Shown: piece after piece, positions 1 through 5,125 of the stretch
How positions within the stretch are numbered: position 1 is the stretch's first letter
Layout: every line of letters starts with the position of its first letter
Assembly (NCBI GenBank): GCA_028713595.1
Contig: JAQTNZ010000251.1
Coordinates: forward strand, 1 to 5,125
Length of the DNA: 5,125 nt
Direction: 5' to 3'
Source of the DNA: Methylovulum sp.
Lineage (GTDB): Bacteria; Pseudomonadota; Gammaproteobacteria; Methylococcales; Methylomonadaceae
The notes under the pieces: model-generated
Database searches by the model: none
The model's input: the letters and a program-made list of their open reading frames with translations, nothing else
Told to the model about the DNA's origin: nothing
Program-made: the position numbers and the translations under genes

Positions 1-127
1 CGAAAAGCATCTCTCCGGCAGGGATTTGGGGCGTATGGAACCCACCCCTTCACTAAAGTATAGGGCTGCTGGATGACGGGTGGAAAGCAATATTGACGAA
101 TGTTAAAAACTTGATGATCGAGTTTAA

Positions 128-146
128 GGCGTTGCCGTGCAACGTC
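128..146 (-). terminator. Possible weak terminator hairpin after the restriction-modification gene
   Basis: The arms CGTTGC (130-135) and GCAACG (139-144) pair around a 3-base loop, extended by a G-T wobble (129/145) and a G-C pair (128/146). The hairpin begins 1 bp past the stop codon of the 945-residue gene. In the minus-strand transcript it is followed by UUAAACU rather than a clean U-run, so it may be a weak terminator or simply a 3'-end stabilising stem. Confidence 0.4.
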
Positions 147-147
147 T

Positions 148-2985
148 TTACACACAAGCGGCCACTAGGTCTTGATAGAGGACAAACAAGAACGCCACGC
201 GCTCGGCATCGTCTTTTTTGCCGCCTTGGGTTTTGTTTGCGGATTTGTATCCGTAGGCGGCATCCACGGCTTTGTCGAGTTGGGCGTGGGCTTTGCTTAG
301 GGCTTGGGGCATGTTGCCTGCGGCGTACAGTTGCGCTAATGAGCAGGTTTGCCCTTGTTCGGCGGAGCGGGCTGCTTCGTTAGTCCGTGCCGCCAACACC
401 GCTTGCGCGGCGGTTTCTATTTTTTGTTGTTGGGCGGGTTTGATGGCTGGGGGAAAAGGATAGTTGTTGTAGACGATGGTATTGGAGTAGCTGTAATCGC
501 TTTTTAATCTACCACATACCGTACGCATCCACGCATTGTGCATGTGACTGGTAAGAATGCCAAAATGTAATAAACTGGCATCGGGCATAAAAAATAACTT
601 GTCACCACAAATGACTTCGGCATCCAGATAAGCTATTGGTATGTAAAACCGATTTTCAGACGACACCTTGGGTATAGCCAAATACTTGGATGCTGATATG
701 CGGACTTCCCCGAACAAATACGGCGTGTCCGCCAGTTTTTGCGTGGGTACTTTTCGGCTGGCTAAGCGCATTGCCTTGACTTGCCCGACTCGTCTTTTAA
801 TTTCTGGCGATTGAATACGGTCTGCGGGTGTGCTGTCCTTTAGCCATAAACAATAGCGCGGGATGTTGTTGATAAATTCCTCACCCATCAGAAAAGGCCG
901 GATATATTTGGCGGCAACCGGATCATTTTGCCGGATGTTATCTACATCCGTTTGTGATAAAAGCAAATTGCCTCCATCAACCGGACTGCTACCCCGTTTA
1001 ATTTCAGGCGTGTCGGCTATCAACGGCTTACGCCGCTTATCAATCAACACCGTTGGGGCATCAACTAAGTACGGATTAATCTGTTTAGCGGCAATTTCTG
1101 TCGGAATGCCTTTGATGTCATCACCATAATCATACAGGCGATAACTGGCGGGTGGTTGTAAGCCAAAGCCCATAATCACGCAATGCACCGCCGCTATGCC
1201 CCTGCCCTCGTTGTTCCATTGGAACGTGCGGTGGGCAAACTGCAAGATGATTTTCAGCCTTAACAGCTCTGTCCATAATATCGCCACTTGTTCGCCTTGG
1301 CTGATGCTGTTGGTGGACACAAACGCCACCGGAACCGCCGGATGGGCTTGGATATACCGCGCCGCCGTGACATGCCAAGCGGCGACATAATCCAACACCC
1401 CCGCGCCGTTCATCCCTTTAAACACAATTGCTAAGTCGGCCTTTTGGTCTTTGGTTTGGTAGCTATAACCAATAAACGGCGGATTGCCCATGATAAAACT
1501 GCATTGCTGTGGGGCTATCACTTGCGCCCAGTCTATGCGTAAGGCGTTGGCGCAAACAATGTTGGCCTTTTTCTTGAGCGGAATCCGGTTGTAGTACATG
1601 CCTAAGCTTTGTACTTTTAAGTTCATCTGGTGGTCGGTCAGCCACAGGGCGAGGGTGGCGATTTGCGCGGCGCTCTCGTCAATTTCAATGCCGTGGAATT
1701 GGTGGACGTTGCAGCGAATGATGGTATCGACGTTAATCTGGGCGGTCAGGTTGTCGCCCCAAATTTTTTGGATGACCGCCAGTTCCAGCAAGCGCAATTC
1801 ACGGTAGGCAATCACCAGAAAGTTGCCGCAACCGCAGGCGGGGTCAAAAAAGTTGAGCGTGGCGAGGCGGTCATGGAAGGCGTTAAGTTTTGGCTTGCTG
1901 TTGCCGCATTTGCCAAAGTCTTTGCGCAAATCGTCCATAAACAGCGGGTTGATGACTTTGAGGATGTTTTCTTCGCTGGTGTAATGGGCACCGAGTTCGC
2001 GGCGTTTTTTGGTTTTGCCGCCAGCGGCCTCATCGTCAAAGTGCATGATGGCTTGGAACAGCGAGCCGAAGATGGCGGGGCTGATGTCGCTCCAATCAAG
2101 CCTTGCGCATTCGATTAGGGTGGTGCGGGCGGTTTCGTCAAAGTCGCAATGGGCGAGGTTGTCGGCGAACAGTTCGCCGTTGATGTAAGGGAAGCGGGCG
2201 CGGTGTTCGGGCAGGTTTTTTAAGCGTTTGGGGCCTTGGTAATCGGGGTGGCTGTTTAGGTAATGCGCATCGGGTTTGTTTAAGGTGTCAAACAAGCCCA
2301 GCAATTCGCCGTGCAAGTCGGAGCCATCGGCTTTGGTGTGGTTGATGAGGTAGTCGAGGAACAGGCCGTTTTCGTCAAACAGGCCCGTGTCTTCGGCAAA
2401 CAGGCAAAACAATAGGCGCACCAGATAGGTTTCCAAGTCTTTGCCCACATAGCCGGTGGCTTTGATGGCATCGTGCAAGCTGGCCATTTTTTCGGCAGCG
2501 GCTTTGTTGATGTGTTCTTGTTGCTTGATGGCGATGGCTTCGTAGCCAGCAATAAATTTAAAGTGGTCGATGGCTTGGGGAAAGTCGGCCAGTTTGATTT
2601 TTAGCGGCGGTTCTTTGGTTTCCAGGTTGTAGAGGTGCAGGTTGGCAAAGTCGCTGACTAATACGCAACGGGGCATTTCTTCGTCTTTTAAGCCGGGAAA
2701 GTATTCGGTGGCTTGAATAAAGGCTTGGTCAAGATCGGCCCCGGTCGATTTCATCTCCACCAGCAACAGGCCGGGGAAAAAGCCATCGATACGCCCACGC
2801 TTACCGCCCAGTTTTTTCACCCGTTCTTCAAAGCGCACGGCACGGCGGTGTTGCAGGCCAAACACGTCACATAAGCCGATGATAAAGCTTTGGGCTTCGC
2901 CCATTTCGTAAGTGGCTTTGGAGAATTCTTTGGCAAAGCTAACAGCACGTTTGCGGATGGCGGGGGTGTTAAGGGTTATGGTCAT
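148..2985 (-). CDS. MmeI-like Type IIL restriction-modification enzyme (fused endonuclease, adenine methyltransferase and target recognition domain)
   Basis: This 945-residue protein is close in length to MmeI (about 920). Enzymes of this family bind a short asymmetric site, methylate one adenine on one strand using S-adenosylmethionine, and cut unmodified DNA about 20 bases away, so one gene gives both attack and self-protection. Seen in the sequence: an N-terminal nuclease with D67, E77 and K79 in a D-x9-E-x-K pattern, the same spacing as in MmeI; a helical linker (about 155-320); a methyltransferase with GAHYTS (332-337), motif I DPACGCGNF (381-389), an acidic GIEIDE (432-437) and catalytic NPPF (501-504); a target recognition domain (about 610-850) with the family-like stretch CGDKLFFMPD (793-802); and a helical tail with LDKAVDAAYG (903-912). 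The start fits the MmeI N-terminus, although no Shine-Dalgarno sequence precedes it. The gene appears intact. The recognition site cannot be read by eye. The target recognition region is AT-richer than the rest. Confidence 0.93.
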   Translation of the reverse strand: MTITLNTPAIRKRAVSFAKEFSKATYEMGEAQSFIIGLCDVFGLQHRRAVRFEERVKKLGGKRGRIDGFFPGLLLVEMKSTGADLDQAFIQATEYFPGLKDEEMPRCVLVSDFANLHLYNLETKEPPLKIKLADFPQAIDHFKFIAGYEAIAIKQQEHINKAAAEKMASLHDAIKATGYVGKDLETYLVRLLFCLFAEDTGLFDENGLFLDYLINHTKADGSDLHGELLGLFDTLNKPDAHYLNSHPDYQGPKRLKNLPEHRARFPYINGELFADNLAHCDFDETARTTLIECARLDWSDISPAIFGSLFQAIMHFDDEAAGGKTKKRRELGAHYTSEENILKVINPLFMDDLRKDFGKCGNSKPKLNAFHDRLATLNFFDPACGCGNFLVIAYRELRLLELAVIQKIWGDNLTAQINVDTIIRCNVHQFHGIEIDESAAQIATLALWLTDHQMNLKVQSLGMYYNRIPLKKKANIVCANALRIDWAQVIAPQQCSFIMGNPPFIGYSYQTKDQKADLAIVFKGMNGAGVLDYVAAWHVTAARYIQAHPAVPVAFVSTNSISQGEQVAILWTELLRLKIILQFAHRTFQWNNEGRGIAAVHCVIMGFGLQPPASYRLYDYGDDIKGIPTEIAAKQINPYLVDAPTVLIDKRRKPLIADTPEIKRGSSPVDGGNLLLSQTDVDNIRQNDPVAAKYIRPFLMGEEFINNIPRYCLWLKDSTPADRIQSPEIKRRVGQVKAMRLASRKVPTQKLADTPYLFGEVRISASKYLAIPKVSSENRFYIPIAYLDAEVICGDKLFFMPDASLLHFGILTSHMHNAWMRTVCGRLKSDYSYSNTIVYNNYPFPPAIKPAQQQKIETAAQAVLAARTNEAARSAEQGQTCSLAQLYAAGNMPQALSKAHAQLDKAVDAAYGYKSANKTQGGKKDDAERVAFLFVLYQDLVAACV

Positions 2986-2999
2986 GGGTATGGGTATGG
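2983..2999 (-). repeat. Hexamer repeat directly before the restriction gene start codon
   Basis: On the plus strand GGGTAT occurs twice in tandem (2986-2991 and 2992-2997), and the array touches the start codon (CATGGGTATGGGTATGG). In the mRNA this is a pyrimidine-rich CCCAUA repeat exactly where a ribosome binding site would be expected, so the gene has no recognisable Shine-Dalgarno. The array is too short to be called phase-variable with confidence. Confidence 0.5.
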
Positions 3000-3011
3000 A
3001 GTTGAAACGGG

Positions 3012-3033
3012 GTCACTGCCATTAAGTTAAGGA
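3012..3033 (+). repeat. Left terminal inverted repeat of the MITE-like element
   Basis: A 22-bp perfect match to the reverse complement of 3220-3241. A degenerate direct copy of its inner half, ATTGAGTTAAGG, recurs at 3067-3078 with one mismatch to ATTAAGTTAAGG (3021-3032). This could be a subterminal transposase-binding site or a trace of a nested end. Confidence 0.85.
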
Positions 3034-3088
3034 ATACTATTTATATTCAATAACATAGAAAACGCTATTGAGTTAAGGTCGTAGCAAG

Positions 3089-3131
3089 TTAATCCGTTCG
3101 TGGTGAGCCTGTCGAACCATGACCGGATTAA
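3089..3131. repeat. Internal hairpin, dispersed-repeat-like, inside the MITE-like element
   Basis: Outer arms TTAATCCG (3089-3096) and CGGATTAA (3124-3131) are perfectly complementary, and inner GTTCG (3096-3100) can pair with CGAAC (3113-3117). The core CGTGGTGAGCCTGTCGAAC resembles, from memory, a short palindromic repeat scattered through intergenic regions of many environmental proteobacteria. The structure is seen directly; the family relation is recollection only. Confidence 0.55.
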
Positions 3132-3135
3132 CCGC

Positions 3136-3167
3136 CCACCCTTCGACCAGCTCCACCACAAGGGTGG
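3136..3167. repeat. Second internal hairpin of the MITE-like element
   Basis: Arms CCACCCTT (3136-3143) and AAGGGTGG (3160-3167) are perfectly complementary around a 16-base loop. The left arm runs into CCCTTCGACCAGCTC, similar to the start of the same class of dispersed repeat as 3089-3131 but in the opposite sense. No U-run follows on either strand, so I do not call a terminator. Confidence 0.5.
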
Positions 3168-3219
3168 TCTGGGGACAGGCGAACGGTCAATCCTATCTTG
3201 TTGAAATCACAGGCATAAA

Positions 3220-3241
3220 TCCTTAACTTAATGGCAGTGAC
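3220..3241 (-). repeat. Right terminal inverted repeat of the MITE-like element
   Basis: A 22-bp perfect reverse complement of 3012-3033. Read on the minus strand it encodes the last residues SLPLS and the TAA stop (3223-3225) of the antitoxin-like gene. Confidence 0.85.
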
Positions 3242-3483
3242 GCTCCGGCGTGGGAACGATAGAAAATGGCTTGTTCCATTTCCTCCAGTGATACGCCATG
3301 CCCGGCAGTCAAGATACCGTATAAGTCCTGAAAAGGATTGTGCTTGGCGGGTGTTGGGCTGGCGGATAAAGGTGATGTTTTTTCATCAAATAGCGTCAAT
3401 ATGCCGCGCCTACCCACAGGGATAGGCTCTAGCGAATGAAGATGGCCGTTGATGTCAATTTCAATTTCTAGGCTTTGTAACAT
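3223..3483 (-). CDS. Small antitoxin-like protein, C-terminus remodelled by the mobile element; no partner toxin seen
   Basis: An 86-residue soluble protein. The N-terminal part (MLQSLEIEIDINGHLHSLEPIP, 1-22, then GRRGILTLFDE, 24-34) has the look of small antitoxins that pair with PIN-type toxins: a beta-hairpin with a GH-x-x-x-LEP turn followed by a strand ending in DE. The segment DLYGILTAGHGVSLEEMEQAI (53-73) also resembles the tail of such antitoxins, which usually ends in a basic stretch. Here the tail is instead RSHAGASLPLS: residues 82-86 and the stop come from the right inverted repeat of the MITE-like element, and 77-81 from a repeat-like sequence next to it. A toxin gene would be expected immediately downstream, where the element and then the restriction gene lie instead. 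This is therefore probably an orphan or decayed antitoxin. The family assignment is from pattern memory. The Shine-Dalgarno is weak (AAGCAGAAAC). It starts 40 bp after the upstream membrane microprotein. Confidence 0.55.
   Translation of the reverse strand: MLQSLEIEIDINGHLHSLEPIPVGRRGILTLFDEKTSPLSASPTPAKHNPFQDLYGILTAGHGVSLEEMEQAIFYRSHAGASLPLS
3240..3260 (+). repeat. Possible partial palindromic repeat abutting the element's right end
   Basis: The sequence CGCTCCGGCGTGGGAACG immediately beside and just outside the right inverted repeat resembles half of a palindromic intergenic repeat (GTTCCCACGC...GAGCGTGGGAAC) that I recall from methanotroph-like gammaproteobacteria. Only one half is present here. 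It encodes residues RSHAGA of the antitoxin-like protein. Confidence 0.3.
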
Positions 3484-3523
3484 GGCTTGTTTCTGCTTTA
3501 AGAGGCAAAGGATTACCTACATC

Positions 3524-3697
3524 TTACGCTGTTTTTGCATCGTTAGGTAGTACGCGGGGTTGTATATACGAGGGCGCAGGTTTTTGTTCTTTAACCGTCC
3601 AAGGCAATAAGCGGTCGGGGTGGGTCAGTAGGCCGTAGATAATCAGGCCACCTATCAACAGCCAGGCGATTTTTCTGAAGGTGTTAAGTTTACCCAT
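3524..3697 (-). CDS. Small single-pass membrane protein, 57 residues, function unknown
   Basis: I do not recognise a family. The frame starts at ATG (3695-3697), with GGAG 8 bases upstream, and ends at TAA (3524-3526). The protein begins MGKLNTFRKIAWLLIGG: basic residues K3, R8 and K9 precede a hydrophobic helix (about 10-24, IAWLLIGGLIIYGLL). The positive-inside rule predicts a cytoplasmic N-terminus. A proline-rich tail (about 27-57, with HPDRLLPW and PAPSYIQPRVLP) would then lie in the periplasm. There is no signal-peptidase or lipobox cysteine. It lies 50 bp after ubiC and 40 bp before the antitoxin-like gene on the same strand, so it may be read from the recG-ubiC transcript. The good ribosome binding site, membrane topology and fit between neighbours support a real gene; its short length keeps confidence moderate. 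Confidence 0.65.
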   Translation of the reverse strand: MGKLNTFRKIAWLLIGGLIIYGLLTHPDRLLPWTVKEQKPAPSYIQPRVLPNDAKTA

Positions 3698-3747
3698 GTG
3701 TTTATCTCCGTTGTTAGCTAATCCGGCTATAACCGCCGTTTAGGCCA

Positions 3748-4308
3748 TTAAACCACTAAACTGCCCGCCAAGAAAAATTCGCTGACCAGTAAATGCTGGT
3801 CTTGTAAGCCGTACACAGTCCGCCTGCCCCATACGGGCTGGGTTAGCTGGGTTAAGGCTTGGGTGGCGGGTGTCCATAGGGCGGGTTTGACTAGGGCGAC
3901 ATCCAGATGCAGACGCGCCAGTTTAGGGTAGGCAAAAATCACTTCACCCAAGGGGCGGGTACCCAACTTTGCCAGATTGCTATGGGCGAAGCGGATGGTG
4001 CTGGCGGGGATAACGGTACGGGCGAGTATCAGCGGTTGGCCGTTGGCGTGCAGCAGCACTTCGCGCACCAGCGCGTGACGGTGCGCAGGCAGCTGTAGGC
4101 GCTGTTGTTCGCTTAAGAACGGGGTTTGCCAATGTTGCAGGAGGATGCTGACTTTTACGGCACTGCCATAGGCGCGGCGCAGGCGTTGGGTCAATGATCC
4201 GGTTTCATACGTCCAGGATTGTACGCGCGGGGGCAGTTGTTGGCGGGTACCACGCCGATTGGCTAACCAGAGGGGGTCGCGGGTCACTAACAGGCTTCGT
4301 GTGGTCAA
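3748..4308 (-). CDS. ubiC: Chorismate lyase (chorismate pyruvate-lyase)
   Basis: UbiC cleaves chorismate to 4-hydroxybenzoate and pyruvate, the first committed step of ubiquinone synthesis, in the cytosol. At 186 residues it is slightly longer than the E. coli enzyme (165). Family landmarks appear in order: SWTYETGSLTQRLRRA (31-46); HALVREVLL (78-86), with R82 matching the substrate-binding arginine; ILARTVIPAST (94-104); KLGTRPLGEVIF (114-125); VWGRRTVY (159-166); and LLVSEFFL (173-180), with E177 matching the catalytic glutamate. The start is TTG at 4306-4308, with GAGG 10 bases upstream inside the end of recG. An alternative GTG start at 4285-4287 (GAAG 7 bases upstream) would remove seven residues and fits the family about as well. 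The gap to recG is only 5 bp, so the two are likely co-transcribed and perhaps translationally coupled. ubiA, a frequent partner, does not follow here. Confidence 0.93.
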   Translation of the reverse strand: MTTRSLLVTRDPLWLANRRGTRQQLPPRVQSWTYETGSLTQRLRRAYGSAVKVSILLQHWQTPFLSEQQRLQLPAHRHALVREVLLHANGQPLILARTVIPASTIRFAHSNLAKLGTRPLGEVIFAYPKLARLHLDVALVKPALWTPATQALTQLTQPVWGRRTVYGLQDQHLLVSEFFLAGSLVV

Positions 4309-4313
4309 TCTTG

Positions 4314-5125
4314 CTAAACCTCGGCGTAAAGCGTTTGGGTGTATATCCAGCGATCACATAATAAGGGTATCGCTTCGGGGGTGTCGGCAAACAGTTGCCC
4401 GCTGATTTGGGCGATGCTGGCAATCAAGTCGCCATCACGTTGCAAATCGGCAATTTTAAAGTGCATGGCTCCGGTTTGGCGGGTTCCCATCACTTCGCCA
4501 GGGCCGCGCAGTTGCAAATCTTTTTCGGCAATGACAAAGCCGTCGTTGCTGTCGCGCAAAATGCCCAACCGTTGCTTGGCGGTGTCGGATAACGGGGCTT
4601 GGTACATGAGTAAGCAGTAACTGTCGCCTTCCCCACGCCCTACCCTGCCGCGCAATTGGTGCAGTTGCGAAAGCCCCAGACGTTCGGGGTTTTCGATAAT
4701 CATTAATCCAGCATTGGGCACGTCCACGCCGACTTCAATCACGGTGGTCGCCACCAGCAAATCAAGCCGATGGTGTTTAAAATCCTGCATCACCGCCTCT
4801 TTCGCCGTATTTTTCATGCGGCCATGCACCAGCCCGATACGCACGTTAGGCAGGGCTTCTTTTAGCAATTCGGCGGTCTTTTCGGCGGCTTGGCACTGCA
4901 AAACATCGGACTCTTCAATCAGGGTGCACACCCAATAGGCTTGGCGGTGTTTGCCAACCCATTCGTTAATCCTAGCCACCACATCGGCGCGGCGCTCGCC
5001 GGGGATAACCCGCGTGACGATAGGTTGCCGCCCGGGGGGCAATTCATCAATGATGGAAACGTCCAAATCGGCGTATTGCAACATCGCCAAGGTGCGCGGA
5101 ATTGGCGTGGCGGTCATCACCAACT
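4314..5125 (-). CDS. recG: ATP-dependent DNA helicase RecG, C-terminal part, cut by the window edge
   Basis: RecG is a superfamily 2 helicase that reverses stalled replication forks and branch-migrates Holliday junctions and R-loops. About 270 residues of the usual roughly 690 are present; the wedge domain and the first helicase motifs lie beyond the right edge. Counting from L1 of the in-frame LVMTATPIPRTLA, the visible motifs are TATPIPR (4-10, motif III), VHGRMK (99-104), VATTVIEVGVDVPNA (124-138, motif V), QLRGRVGRG (156-164, motif VI with its arginine fingers), and the RecG-specific DSNDGFVIAEKDLQLRGPGEVMGTRQTG (191-218), part of the C-terminal region that couples ATP hydrolysis to translocation. 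The frame is open through the last base of the window (the in-frame codons before ATG read TTG GTG), so the edge is a cut, not a start. The C-terminus is complete, ending 5 bp before ubiC. Confidence 0.97.
   Translation of the reverse strand, partial: LVMTATPIPRTLAMLQYADLDVSIIDELPPGRQPIVTRVIPGERRADVVARINEWVGKHRQAYWVCTLIEESDVLQCQAAEKTAELLKEALPNVRIGLVHGRMKNTAKEAVMQDFKHHRLDLLVATTVIEVGVDVPNAGLMIIENPERLGLSQLHQLRGRVGRGEGDSYCLLMYQAPLSDTAKQRLGILRDSNDGFVIAEKDLQLRGPGEVMGTRQTGAMHFKIADLQRDGDLIASIAQISGQLFADTPEAIPLLCDRWIYTQTLYAEV

Larger units (their letters stand above)
3012..3241. mobile_element. MITE-like element, 230 bp, with perfect 22-bp terminal inverted repeats
   Basis: The left end (3012-3033, beginning GTCACTGCCATTAAG) is the exact reverse complement of the right end (3220-3241). 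Pairing stops abruptly on both sides. The interior has no reading frame able to encode a transposase; the longest ATG frame I found (from 3119) is about 35 codons. Long perfect terminal repeats enclosing a short non-coding core are typical of miniature transposable elements moved by a transposase made elsewhere. I see no clear target-site duplication: the flanks are ...GAAACGGG on the left and GCTCCGGC... on the right. The insertion may therefore be old, the duplication very short, or the flanks rearranged. The right end supplies the last codons and stop of the antitoxin-like gene, and the left end lies 26 bp before the restriction gene. The parent IS family is not identified. Confidence 0.75.

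Noticed and set aside
1..127. Short open frames on the plus strand running in from the left edge (ending at 63 and 76) as possible gene tails
   Set aside because: Both are under 26 codons, neither resembles a known protein end, and no terminator follows. I see no RNA gene or other supported feature in this stretch.
1630..2118. Plus-strand frame of 162 codons
   Set aside because: It is antisense to the methyltransferase core of the 945-residue gene, whose motifs DPACGCGNF and GAHYTS are unambiguous. The frame has no family features.
148..2985. BREX PglX or a Type I HsdM subunit as alternative identity for the large methyltransferase
   Set aside because: The N-terminal D-x9-E-x-K nuclease, the MmeI-like motif spacing and the length, with no BREX or hsdR/hsdS genes nearby, favour a stand-alone Type IIL enzyme.
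3119..3226. Plus-strand ATG frame of about 35 codons inside the MITE-like element
   Set aside because: It runs through two hairpins and into the terminal repeat, has no ribosome binding site, and is too short for a transposase fragment with recognisable motifs.
3012..3241. Long inverted repeat as a phage attachment site or a CRISPR-like structure
   Set aside because: There are no integrase gene, no direct-repeat att pair, and no regularly spaced repeats with spacers. Inverted ends around a non-coding core fit a MITE better.
3724..3738. Small stem (CGGC...GCCG) after ubiC as a terminator
   Set aside because: It has only 4 bp of pairing and no U-run on the minus strand. It does not support separating ubiC from the following small gene.
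4205..4423. Minus-strand frame spanning the recG-ubiC junction
   Set aside because: It overlaps the conserved ends of both recG and ubiC in another frame and shows no independent protein features.

Overview
All the genes in this window lie on the minus strand. The gene set is proteobacterial. RecG is nearly universal in bacteria. UbiC marks an organism that makes ubiquinone through 4-hydroxybenzoate, which points to a gammaproteobacterium. Repeats of the kind seen at 3089-3167 and 3240-3260 remind me of environmental methanotrophs or sulfur-oxidising filamentous gammaproteobacteria, but that is memory, not proof.

Reading in the direction of transcription (right to left), the right edge cuts into recG: only its C-terminal third is present (4314-5125). 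ubiC (chorismate lyase) follows 5 bp later and is probably co-transcribed. Fifty bp further on is a 57-codon gene for a single-pass membrane protein (3524-3697). Next is a small antitoxin-like gene (3223-3483), whose last codons and stop lie inside a transposon-like terminal inverted repeat. No partner toxin is visible.

From 3012 to 3241 lies a 230-bp element with perfect 22-bp terminal inverted repeats and no transposase. It looks like a MITE (miniature, non-autonomous transposable element). Two internal hairpins resemble dispersed intergenic repeats.

Only 26 bp beyond the element starts a 945-codon gene for an MmeI-like Type IIL restriction-modification enzyme (148-2985). Nuclease, methyltransferase and target recognition domain are joined in one polypeptide, and all the catalytic motifs I can check are intact. 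A small hairpin follows its stop codon. The first 127 bases hold nothing I can assign.

The window therefore shows a conserved housekeeping pair (recG-ubiC) next to an accessory stretch: membrane microprotein, orphan antitoxin-like gene, MITE and a single-gene restriction system. No wholly new system is evident. The points most worth a second look are the mobile element wedged between the antitoxin-like gene and the restriction gene, the base-composition mosaic over the target recognition domain, and the small membrane protein.
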